DNA of 64,000 nt. Source: Brevibacillus brevis. GTDB lineage: Bacteria > Bacillota > Bacilli > Brevibacillales > Brevibacillaceae. Positions within the stretch are counted from its first letter, which is position 1. Each line of letters starts with the position of its first letter. Location: contig NZ_CP030117.1 of assembly GCF_001039275.2 (NCBI RefSeq), positions 3,968,001 to 4,032,000 on the forward strand. The letters are read 5' to 3'. Made by a program: the position numbers and the translations under genes. The notes beneath the pieces were generated by a model. The model searched no databases, had not been told where the DNA came from, and worked only from the letters and a program-made list of their open reading frames with translations. Positions 15,480-24,406 of the stretch are shown here, piece by piece.

Positions 15480-18400
15480 TTAAATCATCAGCAATTCACG
15501 TATTTCTTGCTCGGTTAAAGATGAGATTGCCTCTTGCCCCGGTGTAATGATTTCCTCGATCAAGTTTTTCTTTTTTTGTTGCAGCTCGTACATTTTCTCT
15601 TCGACCGTTCCCTCTGCGACAAGCCTGATCACTTGAACGACTTTCTTTTGGCCGATACGATGGGCACGATCAGCAGCCTGTTGTTCCACAGCGGGATTCC
15701 ACCACAGATCATACAAGATTACGGTGTCCGCACCCGTCACATTCAATCCTGTCCCCCCAGCTTTCAATGACATGAGAAACAAATCCCGCTCTCCCTCGTT
15801 AAATCGGTTGCACAAATCTAGTCTCTCTGCCACTGGCGTCTGTCCATCCAGATAGAAAAACGGGACGCCGTGATACCCCAGCTCGCGTCCGATTATCCCT
15901 AGCATCTCCGTAAATTGAGAAAAGAGTAAAACGCGCTTCCCAGCGTTTTTGCATTCACCGATAATCTCGAATAGCTGTTCGAGCTTGGCTGACCCTCCAT
16001 CATACTCTTTGACGAACAGCGCTGGATGACAACAAATTTGGCGCAGTCTCGTCAAGCCTGCGAGAATTTTGATCCGATTTTTTTGAAAGCCTTTATTGTA
16101 CAAATGCTTCACTGTTTCCTGTTGGAGCTGCGCCAAATAGGCGACATACAGCTTTTTCTGTTCTGGCAACAGTCTCGCGCTTTGCAGTGTTTCAATTTTG
16201 GCCGGCAATTCCTTCAGTACCTCAGTCTTGAGCCTGCGCAATAAAAAGGGACGCGTCCGCTTCGCAATCGTATCTCGCGGCAAGTCAAGGAATTCCTTTC
16301 GTGCCGGAAATAGCTCAGGGAAAACAGCATCGTAGATGGACCACAGCTCCTCTACCCTGTTTTCCACAGGTGTTCCTGTCAGGGCAAAGCGATGCTTGGC
16401 TTTTATTCGTTTAACGGTCTGAGCTGTTTGCGTGACATAGTTTTTGAAGGTTTGCGCTTCATCCAAGATCAAGGTGTGGAAGGAATGCTCCTCGAACTGG
16501 GCATGATCACGACGCAAGAGCGGATACGAGGTAATGAGCACATCGATTTGCGACAGCTCGTTTACGATTTGATTCCGCTCTTCCTTCGTGCCATCCAAAA
16601 TCACGCTACGGATATTTGGCGCGAACTTTTTGATTTCATTGTGCCAATTGTATAAAAGAGAGGCAGGAGCCACGATAATCGCTGGGAGCTTTTGTTCTCG
16701 GATTTCGGGCAGAACAGAGAGCAGAAAGGTAATACTTTGCACTGTCTTCCCCAAGCCCATATCGTCAGCGAGAATTCCCCCAAAGCCGTAGTGTGCCAAT
16801 GTTTTCATCCATTGATAGCCATACTTCTGATAATCGCGAAGGGTCCCCCGCAAAGATTCGGGTACGGGAAAGTCCAGATTATCAGGGTTACGCATATTCT
16901 CCAAAAACTGGCGCAATGATTTCCCTAGCTGAACAGACTGTCCCTGCATGGGTAAATCAAGCAAGCGCAGCCCGCGAAAAGCAGGCAGTTGAAAACCACT
17001 TCCCATTTGCTCAGCATATTGCATGCCCATTTCGTCCAGGAAACGATTGATTTGCTCAAATTCCTTTGTCTCAAGCGGCAGAAGCGCTCCATTCGACAGC
17101 CGATGATATCTGCGCTTTTCTTCTACCGATTGGATAACACTTCGGATCTCGGACTCTGGTATCCCATCCATATCAAAGCGAAAATCGAGCCAATTTGTTC
17201 TCTCATCAACATCCACTTTGACTTTAGGGGGGATGTGAAGAGGCTGAATCCTGATTTTTACGGAAGTTGTCGCGTATACCTTTAACAGCCTTTCCAGCTT
17301 TGGGACGACGTGATAAAGGAAGTCATACTCGGCTTCCTCGTCATCTAGAAAATACCCTCCTTCCGTGCGGGTAAAGGCACCCTCCTCCATCAGCTCTAAA
17401 ATCTGCCGCTCCTTCTCCCCGTCACGCATTAAAATCAGCTCACTGCCACGTTGTCCTCCCCCTTCCTGTCCTTCCAGCGGATTGATGATGATATCACCGT
17501 ATTGAAACTCCAGTCCCGCCAGAAGTCGGTCCCTTACCCGATCCAGATACAGCTTGGCTTTTAACTGGAATTGCACGACCCGTTCGGAGACAGCTTTTGC
17601 AATTTGCACCTTCCCCAGTTTCATCAGGGCCGGGACAATCTGCACCATGAATGGTTCGATTTTTTCCGCGGGAATGTGAATCCGCTCACTGCTATGAGAT
17701 TCTAACAAGTGCTTTAGCTCTGCCAAACTGTGGCATTGTTCCTTCGGCAGTCTGTGCCATATACCATCTACGAGCAACAATCCGTAAGCTTCCAAGACAG
17801 TGATTTGCCTGAAGCCTTGAACTTCCAGTTGATATTGATCGGTTTTTGTCTGGTCAAATTCGAAGTAAAGTGGCGGCGGCTCATCTATACATGCAAACGT
17901 TGGATAAATGTGGTCATGATGCTGAATGTGAACAGAAGGTGCGGCAAGTAGCAATGTAAATAACCGCTCCCAGGTAAATGGTGGAACAAGAAGAACCCGT
18001 TCCCCACCCACATGCTTCTGTTCCTGATAATGGTAGCTTGCAGTTTCGCGATATATTTTTTCCGTGCGATAAATTTGCAAGAGTTCGCGGAGGATGGCTT
18101 CATGCTCTGGCAAAAAGCGATGCAAATTCGGATCATAGGTAAATTGGCTAGAGAATCGATGCACTTGCTGCTTATCCATCCGGTCTAAAAACACGCGAAT
18201 ATCCTTTACGATGTACAACCTCTTTGGCCCTAGCTTCAGCTCTATTCCGATCATGCTCTTGCGAAAGCCGTACGGTACGATTTTACATATGATTTCCAAG
18301 GCAAGTGTTGTTCGTGAATCTAGCAACACACGATTATGGCTTGTCCGAATCGGCCGGTCCACGAACAAGCCGAACAATCCCTCTGTTAGTTGCGAATCAG

Positions 18401-18770
18401 GCTGTGTTGTCACGCCTGCTTGTCTCGTGGTAAAGGAAGTGGAATAGCTGCCAGGATGCTCCTCTGCTTGCAGATCACGCAAGGTTAACAACGAAGCTGC
18501 GATATGTTGGCAGTAGTGATCGTACGACGCCAAAGTAGGGCAACTACACACTGCTGCCATACCAGCCTCGTCCAGTTCAATAGTGACTTGATAGTTATTT
18601 TTTCCTGCGTCCACTGTCGTTTTGATCCAAGCAGGTTCCGGTTGAAAATGCTCCACGAGCACGTTCCCAGAACGGTAAAAAGCCTTTCCTCTCTCATAAG
18701 AAAGACGACCACACCATTCTTTTATCATTTGATGGCTCACTTGAAAGCTCATTTTCTGTTCCATCCTCAT
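15480..18770 (-). CDS. SWIM zinc-finger SNF2/Swi2 family helicase
   Basis: Protein of up to 1096 residues. An N-terminal SWIM zinc finger has CSCPTL...CQHI ligands (C75, C77, C87, H89). A long middle region of the bacterial SNF2-associated type follows, then the two RecA-like lobes: Walker A in GGILADDMGLGKT (about 660-675), DEAQ box (LILDEAQTFKN), motif III LTGTPVEN, and motifs V/VI (SLKAGGTGLN, QAADRAHRIGQKK). It should be a DNA-stimulated ATPase that moves along or remodels DNA-protein complexes; its cellular role is not defined. The exact start is uncertain (M1, M3 or M7), because only a weak GATGAGG site is present. Confidence 0.92.
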   Translation of the reverse strand: MRMEQKMSFQVSHQMIKEWCGRLSYERGKAFYRSGNVLVEHFQPEPAWIKTTVDAGKNNYQVTIELDEAGMAAVCSCPTLASYDHYCQHIAASLLTLRDLQAEEHPGSYSTSFTTRQAGVTTQPDSQLTEGLFGLFVDRPIRTSHNRVLLDSRTTLALEIICKIVPYGFRKSMIGIELKLGPKRLYIVKDIRVFLDRMDKQQVHRFSSQFTYDPNLHRFLPEHEAILRELLQIYRTEKIYRETASYHYQEQKHVGGERVLLVPPFTWERLFTLLLAAPSVHIQHHDHIYPTFACIDEPPPLYFEFDQTKTDQYQLEVQGFRQITVLEAYGLLLVDGIWHRLPKEQCHSLAELKHLLESHSSERIHIPAEKIEPFMVQIVPALMKLGKVQIAKAVSERVVQFQLKAKLYLDRVRDRLLAGLEFQYGDIIINPLEGQEGGGQRGSELILMRDGEKERQILELMEEGAFTRTEGGYFLDDEEAEYDFLYHVVPKLERLLKVYATTSVKIRIQPLHIPPKVKVDVDERTNWLDFRFDMDGIPESEIRSVIQSVEEKRRYHRLSNGALLPLETKEFEQINRFLDEMGMQYAEQMGSGFQLPAFRGLRLLDLPMQGQSVQLGKSLRQFLENMRNPDNLDFPVPESLRGTLRDYQKYGYQWMKTLAHYGFGGILADDMGLGKTVQSITFLLSVLPEIREQKLPAIIVAPASLLYNWHNEIKKFAPNIRSVILDGTKEERNQIVNELSQIDVLITSYPLLRRDHAQFEEHSFHTLILDEAQTFKNYVTQTAQTVKRIKAKHRFALTGTPVENRVEELWSIYDAVFPELFPARKEFLDLPRDTIAKRTRPFLLRRLKTEVLKELPAKIETLQSARLLPEQKKLYVAYLAQLQQETVKHLYNKGFQKNRIKILAGLTRLRQICCHPALFVKEYDGGSAKLEQLFEIIGECKNAGKRVLLFSQFTEMLGIIGRELGYHGVPFFYLDGQTPVAERLDLCNRFNEGERDLFLMSLKAGGTGLNVTGADTVILYDLWWNPAVEQQAADRAHRIGQKKVVQVIRLVAEGTVEEKMYELQQKKKNLIEEIITPGQEAISSLTEQEIRELLMI

Positions 18771-18810
18771 CTTGAAATATGTTTAATATTACAGAATGCA
18801 ACTGAAAAAA

Positions 18811-18830
18811 GATACGCATGAAAGCGTATC
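18811..18830 (-). terminator. Short terminator after the acidic-protein gene
   Basis: GATACGC / GCGTATC stem with a six-base loop, followed by TTTTTT on the minus strand. It lies between the acidic-protein stop and the SNF2 start, so SNF2 may depend on read-through or on a promoter within the next 40 bases. Confidence 0.7.
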
Positions 18831-18852
18831 TTTTCCCACATATAAAAATCAA

Positions 18853-19080
18853 TTAGGCGTCATCGGAATCTTCGTCGTCAGAATCTTCGTCCTCGGAATC
18901 TTCAGCATCAGAATCTTCTTCAGCATAGTCTTCATTTTCTTCATCTTCGTCATCGTCATCGTCGTCATTAGTGCCAAAGTATAATTTTTTCGTAGTGCCA
19001 TCTTCGTATTCGATTTTTACTTCCATTTCTTCTGCACCTTCACCAAGTGCCTCACGCAATTGCTCCAACCATTCGTCCAT
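18853..19080 (-). CDS. Small protein with extreme Asp/Glu tail, function unknown
   Basis: Protein of 75 residues starting at ATG 19080, ten bases after AGGAGG. Residues 1-35 are a possible folded part (MDEWLEQLREALGEG, VKIEYEDGTTKKLYFG), and residues about 37-75 are almost only Asp, Glu and Ser. Such tails can mimic DNA or bind cations or basic proteins. It lies directly upstream of the SNF2 helicase on the same strand. No family is recognised. Confidence 0.75.
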   Translation of the reverse strand: MDEWLEQLREALGEGAEEMEVKIEYEDGTTKKLYFGTNDDDDDDEDEENEDYAEEDSDAEDSEDEDSDDEDSDDA

Positions 19081-19361
19081 GTTAACCACACCTCCTGGGT
19101 ATAGATGATCTCTTGGCGGCATTTGCCAACAGATTTACTGTCGACATTGATACTATATGAAAAGTTCCTTTTTCATGTATGGACAGTTGTCCCCTACCAC
19201 ACAGTAGACTTTTGCACAACTTGCCCTTGCAAGTAACGCATGCACCTAACAAGCTACTGTTGCATACGTAACGGTTACATATTTGGAAGTAGACTGGACA
19301 AACTTTTGAGGGAATCAACTCCAATACATCATGACTTCGCTACAGAAGGGAGAGCTCATTA

Positions 19362-20147
19362 TTGAAAAGACGATGGATCAAAAGCTTGTTGATCGGGATT
19401 AGCTTGTTGCTTACAAATGCCTTGCCAGTTGACTCGATTATGGCCTCACCAGATCACCCGTACCATTTTGGATTTAAAAAGAGCAAGAATGGTCAGTTAC
19501 CCTCTATCAATGAGGAAGGTTTTAAAGGCATTGTGGATCGACACGGTGCGGTTTTTTTAGGAGATACTACAAAAAAAGAGCTTTACTTAACGTTTGATAA
19601 CGGTTATGAAAATGGCTTTACACCAAAGATTTTAGATACCCTTCTCGCGAAAAAAGTCCCCGCTATTTTCTTTGTGACAGGACATTTTGTGAAGGAACAG
19701 CCGGAGTTATTAAAGCGAATGGCAAAAGAGGGGCATCTGATCGGCAACCATTCGTGGAGCCATCCTGATATGACGACCGTACCGAATCAGAAAATCAGAG
19801 ATGAATTGACGAAAGTAAGTGATGCCGTCCAGCAAGTGACCGGACAAGCTACCATGCGTTATTTGCGACCTCCTAGAGGAATTTTCAGCGATCGCACTCT
19901 TGCTGTGACGAAAGAATTGGGCTATACCAATGTCTTTTGGTCGGTTGCCTATAAGGATTGGGATACCAAAGTCCAGCGTGGGGCAAAATACGCTTATGAT
20001 AACGTGATGGCCCAATTGCATCCCGGTGCTGTTATTCTGCTCCATTCTGTCTCCAAAGACAATGCAGAGGCTCTCGGGACGATAATCGATGAAGCACGCA
20101 AGCAAGGTTATGAATTCAAGAGCTTGGATCAGCTTCCGAAAAAGTAG
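19362..20147 (+). CDS. pdaA: Delta-lactam-biosynthetic de-N-acetylase (PdaA-type polysaccharide deacetylase)
   Basis: Protein of 261 residues with a signal peptide (about 1-28), starting at TTG 19362 after AAGGGAG. The NodB deacetylase fold shows TFDNGYENG (about 76-84), metal-binding HSWSHPD (about 128-134), RPPRG (about 168-172) and a C-terminal HPGAVILLHS. PdaA removes acetyl groups from muramic acid so that the muramic delta-lactam of spore cortex can form, which is needed for cortex lysis at germination. The length and the TFDNGYENG variant fit PdaA better than generic chitin deacetylases. Confidence 0.92.
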   Translation: MKRRWIKSLLIGISLLLTNALPVDSIMASPDHPYHFGFKKSKNGQLPSINEEGFKGIVDRHGAVFLGDTTKKELYLTFDNGYENGFTPKILDTLLAKKVPAIFFVTGHFVKEQPELLKRMAKEGHLIGNHSWSHPDMTTVPNQKIRDELTKVSDAVQQVTGQATMRYLRPPRGIFSDRTLAVTKELGYTNVFWSVAYKDWDTKVQRGAKYAYDNVMAQLHPGAVILLHSVSKDNAEALGTIIDEARKQGYEFKSLDQLPKK

Positions 20148-20173
20148 TACAAACTCTTCCTTTTGCAAGCAAA

Positions 20174-20210
20174 AACTCCCGCTGCTTCGCATGTGCAAAG
20201 CGCGGGAGTT
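20174..20210. terminator. Bidirectional terminator between pdaA and aspA
   Basis: AACTCCCGC / GCGGGAGTT stem flanked by A-run and T-run, serving the two convergent genes. Confidence 0.85.
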
Positions 20211-20217
20211 TTTCGGT

Positions 20218-21642
20218 TTAGTTGCGATCCAGCAAGGATGCTCCAGCAATACCTGGATGAGTCATTTCAAATGGATCGAGAATCAGATCCAGTTCTTCTT
20301 CTGTCAGTACATTGTGTTGCAAGCACAGCTCACGTACAGACTTTCCTGTCAAAATAGCTTCGCGGGCAATGCGTGCAGCAGTCTCATACCCGAGGTGAGG
20401 ATTCACAGCAGTAATGACGCCAACGCTTTTTTCCACGTATTCTTTCATGCGCTCGCGGTTTGCTTCGATTCCTTCCAGGCAGTGACGCGTAAAGACATCG
20501 AATGCATTGTCCATAATGCTGATCGATTGCAGCAAGTTGAAGACAAGCACTGGCTCCATAACGTTCAATTCTAGCTGACCTGCCTCGGATGCCAAACAAA
20601 TCGTATGGTCATTTCCGATGACTTGAAACGCTACTTGGTTGATGAGCTCTGCCATAACAGGATTGACTTTTCCTGGCATGATCGAGGAGCCTGGCTGACG
20701 TGCTGGCAAGGAGATTTCACCCAGTCCAGCTCGAGGTCCTGATGCCATCAAACGCAAGTCATTCGCGATTTTAGACATATTCATCATGCAAACTTTAAGT
20801 GCTGCTGATACTTCTGTATACGCATCTGTGTTTTGTGTAGCATCCACGAGATGCTCTGCACCTGTCAGCGGGAAGCCCGTGATGTCAGCAAGATGCTTAA
20901 CTACTGTGGTAATGTAACGAGGATCAGCATTCAAACCCGTTCCTACCGCAGTCGCTCCCATATTCACTTCGTACAAATGCTGACGAGATTGCTTGATACG
21001 CTTGATATCGCGCTCAAGTACTCGACGGTATGCTTCGAATTCTTGGCCCAAGCGAATCGGAACCGCATCCTGCAAATGCGTTCTTCCCATTTTAATGACA
21101 TCATCGAATTCTTGTGCTTTTTGACCAAATGCATCATGCATCTTATCCATCGTCACAAGCAGCTTTTCCAACAGGGTGAGTGTTGCAATATGAATGGCTG
21201 TTGGGAAAGCATCATTGGTGGACTGAGACATGTTAACATGTGTATTGGGGCTCAAGTGGAAATAATCCCCTTTTTTCTCACCAAGCATTTCAAGACCGCG
21301 GTTCGCGATTACTTCGTTGGCATTCATATTGATTGAAGTACCTGCTCCGCCCTGAATCGGATCGACGATAAATTGATCATGCCATTTTCCTTGCATGATT
21401 TCTTCCGCCGCAGCGACAATTGCATTTCCTAAACGCGGATTCAATCTGGAAACTTCCATATTTGCCATCGCAGCTGCTTTTTTAACCATTGCCATTGCAT
21501 TGATGAGGGAAAAATGAAGACGATACCCGGTGATTGGGAAGTTTTCCGTTGCTCGCATCGTTTGCACGCCATAATAAGCATTTACTGGAATTTGCTTCTC
21601 GCCGAGAAAGTCTTTTTCCACTCGAAACGTCTGTTGTTCCAT
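20218..21642 (-). CDS. aspA: Aspartate ammonia-lyase
   Basis: Protein of 474 residues of the fumarase/aspartase superfamily, converting L-aspartate to fumarate and ammonia. The signature loop GSSIMPGKVNPV (about 319-330) with the catalytic Ser is present, as are GGAGTSINMNANEV, SQSTNDAFPTA and GRTHLQDAVPI. The N-terminal FRVEKDFLGEKQIPVNAYYG matches aspartases rather than fumarase C. Only a weak ribosome site precedes the ATG. It is a single gene between two converging or diverging neighbours. Confidence 0.93.
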   Translation of the reverse strand: MEQQTFRVEKDFLGEKQIPVNAYYGVQTMRATENFPITGYRLHFSLINAMAMVKKAAAMANMEVSRLNPRLGNAIVAAAEEIMQGKWHDQFIVDPIQGGAGTSINMNANEVIANRGLEMLGEKKGDYFHLSPNTHVNMSQSTNDAFPTAIHIATLTLLEKLLVTMDKMHDAFGQKAQEFDDVIKMGRTHLQDAVPIRLGQEFEAYRRVLERDIKRIKQSRQHLYEVNMGATAVGTGLNADPRYITTVVKHLADITGFPLTGAEHLVDATQNTDAYTEVSAALKVCMMNMSKIANDLRLMASGPRAGLGEISLPARQPGSSIMPGKVNPVMAELINQVAFQVIGNDHTICLASEAGQLELNVMEPVLVFNLLQSISIMDNAFDVFTRHCLEGIEANRERMKEYVEKSVGVITAVNPHLGYETAARIAREAILTGKSVRELCLQHNVLTEEELDLILDPFEMTHPGIAGASLLDRN

Positions 21643-21800
21643 TCTTATCAGACCAGCCTTCTAGGAATAATGGTTGCTACTTCCTCTCCATTCTACCACA
21701 GTTTGACGCAGGAAGACCTATCCACCTGAAACCTCTTATTTGTTTTTACGTCTTACTATTTGTAGGTACCATTTCATACCAGACAGAATCGAGGGATACC

Positions 21801-22271
21801 ATGAAAAAAATGCTTTTGCTGCTGTTGACGATTGGCTTGCTGCAAGGATGCACGAGTGACACAAATAGCCCTTCCACTCCAACAGAACAACAGAAGCCAC
21901 CCGCAACCACGCAACCACCTACAACGCCTGAAAAACCATCAACGGAACAACCAGCTCAACAGGAGACTGTCTATGCCAATGATATTTTCCGCAATGTCAC
22001 TGTGAAGAAGACCGCCCAAGACACGTTTGAAATCAAAGGACAGGCGAGCGTATTCGAAGCTGTACTCAATTATGTCGTAGAAGATGGACATAACGAGCTG
22101 ACGCAAGGTTCCGTGCAGGCTACGACCGCTGCTCCTGATTGGGGCGATTTTACCCATACACTGAAAGTAAAAAAAGCGGAGCCGAACAGCACACTGACAC
22201 TGATCTTGTTTGAAACAAGCATGAAAGACGGCAGCCGAAGAATGGAACTCATCATTCCACTCCCGGAATAA
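21801..22271 (+). CDS. Lipoprotein with Gmad2 immunoglobulin-like domain
   Basis: Protein of 156 residues starting at ATG 21801 after GAGGG. A lipoprotein signal ends in LLQGC (lipid-modified Cys about residue 17), a Pro/Thr/Glu-rich linker covers about 18-55, and a Gmad2 (spore-germination-associated Ig-like) domain covers about 60-150, with VTVKKTAQDTFEIKGQASVFEAVLNY and FTHTLKV. It should sit on the outer face of the membrane. The function is unknown; Gmad2 often accompanies GerM-type domains. Confidence 0.85.
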   Translation: MKKMLLLLLTIGLLQGCTSDTNSPSTPTEQQKPPATTQPPTTPEKPSTEQPAQQETVYANDIFRNVTVKKTAQDTFEIKGQASVFEAVLNYVVEDGHNELTQGSVQATTAAPDWGDFTHTLKVKKAEPNSTLTLILFETSMKDGSRRMELIIPLPE

Positions 22272-22283
22272 GGCCTGTAAAAA

Positions 22284-22320
22284 AATCAGACCCTCTCTAT
22301 GAAAAAGAGAGGGTCTGATT
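22284..22320 (+). terminator. Terminator after the Gmad2 lipoprotein gene
   Basis: Fifteen-base perfect stem AATCAGACCCTCTCT / AGAGAGGGTCTGATT with an A-rich 5' flank. It can also serve the zinc-ribbon gene from the other strand (A-run becomes T-run). Confidence 0.85.
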
Positions 22321-22380
22321 GAAAGGGTCTATTATTAGATAGCAGTAGACAGTCAGTTGCCGTATGCCTTGCTGTTACTT

Positions 22381-22500
22381 TTACTCGCCTTTTTCTTCCT
22401 TGAAGCATTCCATGCAGAGCGCACCATTGTTCTCGATTTCATACTCGGTCAAGCGAGCCTGGCAAGACTTGCATTGTTTTTCCGTGAGCACTAAGTTCAA
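22381..22500 (-). CDS. 39-residue zinc-ribbon mini-protein
   Basis: The gene starts at TTG 22500, eight bases after AGGAG, and ends with TAA at 22381. It encodes two CxxC pairs, CKSC (10-13) and CMEC (29-32), spaced 15 residues apart, as in a minimal treble-clef or zinc ribbon, with an acidic C-terminal KEEKGE. Nothing else is present. The good ribosome site and exact zinc-ligand pattern argue that it is real. Function unknown; such ribbons may bind RNA polymerase, ribosomes or nucleic acid. Confidence 0.75.
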   Translation of the reverse strand: MNLVLTEKQCKSCQARLTEYEIENNGALCMECFKEEKGE

Positions 22501-22634
22501 GACTATATCTCCTCTCAATGATGTAACGTAGTCTATTTATATTATAACCAAAGATTTATATGAGACAAAGAGCTATCTGTTAAAATTTCGTGAATTTTCA
22601 AATATAAAAAATAATAAACAAAGAGGAGATCATC

Positions 22635-23381
22635 ATGACCTCACCCTATTTTTCACTTTTCCTGACAGGAGAGCCGTTTCGGCTGTTTTCCACTTCTCAC
22701 GTTATCACTTTGATTCTTGTGCTCTGTCTGGTCGTGCTCACCTATTTCTTTCGACAAAAGCTCCAAGCCCCGACAACTCGACTCGCCACGCGTTACGTAC
22801 TTGCGGGAATCTTGCTTTTGTCAGAGATTTGTTATCAGCTTTGGCATGTTTATACCGAGAGCTGGACGGCTGCTTACACATTGCCCTTGCAGTTGTGTAG
22901 CGTGACGCTCCTTCTTTCTACCGTGATGCTGGTGACGAGAAGCTACGGGCTGTATGAGATTACGTTTTTTGCCGGGATTGGCGGCGCCATGCAGGCATTG
23001 CTTACCCCCGAGTTGTTTTATCCATTTCCGCATTTTCGCTTTGTGCATTTTTTTGTAGCCCACGCGGGAATCGTCCTTGCTTGCCTGTACATGACGTGGG
23101 TAGAAGGCTACCGTCCGACTGTCCGTTCGATTTGGAAAACGATGGGCTTTTTAAACCTGCTATTGCTCGTCGCACTTTTCGTCAACCTATGGACGGGCGG
23201 AAATTACTTATTTGTCTCGCGCAAACCGGACAATCCCAGTCTGATTGACTTTTTGGGCCCGTATCCGTGGTACATCGTTTCGTTGGAAGGTGTAGCGCTC
23301 GCGTTGTTTTTCTTGTTGTACCTGCCCTTTGCCCGAAAGCAGTCGTTGGCGAAGGAAGTCAGGAGCGATTTGTCTGTCTGA
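22635..23381 (+). CDS. TIGR02206 family (YwaF-like) integral membrane protein
   Basis: Protein of 248 residues with about seven transmembrane helices, in the pattern of the TIGR02206/YwaF family: HVITLILVLCLVVL, WTAAYTLPLQLCSVTLLLS, HFFVAHAGIVLACLYMTW and LGPYPWYIVSLE. AGAGGAG precedes the ATG. No function is established for the family. Its end lies one base from the end of the convergent LysR gene. Confidence 0.85.
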   Translation: MTSPYFSLFLTGEPFRLFSTSHVITLILVLCLVVLTYFFRQKLQAPTTRLATRYVLAGILLLSEICYQLWHVYTESWTAAYTLPLQLCSVTLLLSTVMLVTRSYGLYEITFFAGIGGAMQALLTPELFYPFPHFRFVHFFVAHAGIVLACLYMTWVEGYRPTVRSIWKTMGFLNLLLLVALFVNLWTGGNYLFVSRKPDNPSLIDFLGPYPWYIVSLEGVALALFFLLYLPFARKQSLAKEVRSDLSV

Positions 23382-23382
23382 A

Positions 23383-24261
23383 TTACGCCTGCTGCTCGTT
23401 TACCCAATCGGTTACAAACTGCAAGAAGCGTTTGGCAGCCGGTGACTGCTTGGAAAAAGAGGTTGCTGCCACCCCCAGCGAACGGTAATGCTCCCCTTCA
23501 AGCGGGATCATCCGGATATTTGCAGGCAAGCGGAACAAAATCATTTCTGGAAGGATGCTAATCCCGAGGCCATTTTGCACCATAGCAATAATCGCGTGGT
23601 CATCTCCCACTTCATATTTGATGCGCGGCTCGATCTGATACTCGGCCAACAAGCGCTGTATATCATTGTCACAGCCCGTCTTCGGCATAATAAATGTTTC
23701 TTCGGCCAATCGGCTCACATGCACCCGCTCCTCTCCGTAGAGCGGGTGTTCCTCTGTCACCAGCAAATACATCTGATCCTTTTTTAAAGGAATACATTCC
23801 AAATCCTCTGTTGTCGGTAAGGAGACAAAGCCGAAATCAATCTCTCCGGTTTGAATCCAGCTCTCAATTCCATCGTAATAACCTTCCATCAGCTTAATCT
23901 CGATCGCCGGATACTGGTCTTGGAACCGCTTGAGGATTCCGGGAAGCCATTGCGTGGATACACTCGTGAACGTCCCAATTCGCACCGTCCCGACCTCCAA
24001 CCCGTTGATGGCAAACACCTCTTGTTTCATCCGCTCATGGCAGCGCAACGTCTCACGCATGTAAGGAAGCAGTCGCTCCCCATTACTCGTGAGGCTAATG
24101 CCCGATCGTCCTCTGGTCAAAAGCGAAAACCCAAATTCCCGCTCCAAACTCGCAATCGCATGGCTGATCGCTGATTGTGTCAGACCTAGTATTTCGCCAG
24201 CTTTGGTTAAGCTCCCTGACTCCATAACGGTGATGAATACCTCAAACTTGTTCAAACTCAC
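23383..24261 (-). CDS. LysR family transcriptional regulator
   Basis: Protein of 292 residues, GTG start. An N-terminal winged helix-turn-helix (about 1-60, SLTKAGEILGLTQSAISHAI) is followed by a LysR substrate-binding domain (about 90-290) with VRIGTFTSVSTQWLPGILKRF. It is divergent from a DMT-family exporter with 145 bases between them, the common arrangement in which the LysR protein controls the exporter. The inducer is unknown. Confidence 0.92.
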   Translation of the reverse strand: MSLNKFEVFITVMESGSLTKAGEILGLTQSAISHAIASLEREFGFSLLTRGRSGISLTSNGERLLPYMRETLRCHERMKQEVFAINGLEVGTVRIGTFTSVSTQWLPGILKRFQDQYPAIEIKLMEGYYDGIESWIQTGEIDFGFVSLPTTEDLECIPLKKDQMYLLVTEEHPLYGEERVHVSRLAEETFIMPKTGCDNDIQRLLAEYQIEPRIKYEVGDDHAIIAMVQNGLGISILPEMILFRLPANIRMIPLEGEHYRSLGVAATSFSKQSPAAKRFLQFVTDWVNEQQA

Positions 24262-24279
24262 CCTTCTTCGTCCCCTTTA

Positions 24280-24296
24280 CATGAATCCGATTCATG
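24280..24296. promoter_or_regulatory. Palindromic operator between the LysR gene and the exporter gene
   Basis: CATGAATC-C-GATTCATG is a perfect 8-1-8 inverted repeat, 18 bases from the LysR start. Its position suits autoregulation and activation of the divergent gene. A TATACT box (24341-24346) further on could be the -10 of the exporter. Confidence 0.55.
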
Positions 24297-24406
24297 AAAA
24301 TCATCACAAACATTCATTTTTCTTATTTAAACGATACTCGTATACTGTTTATGGCGCAACACTGATTAGGACCCGCTTTTACCCGGGCAAGGAGGCTTAT
24401 CCCATC

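Noticed and set aside
19081-19361. Sigma-G promoter ahead of pdaA
   Set aside because: TGCATA and CATACGTA strings are present but not at the required spacing.
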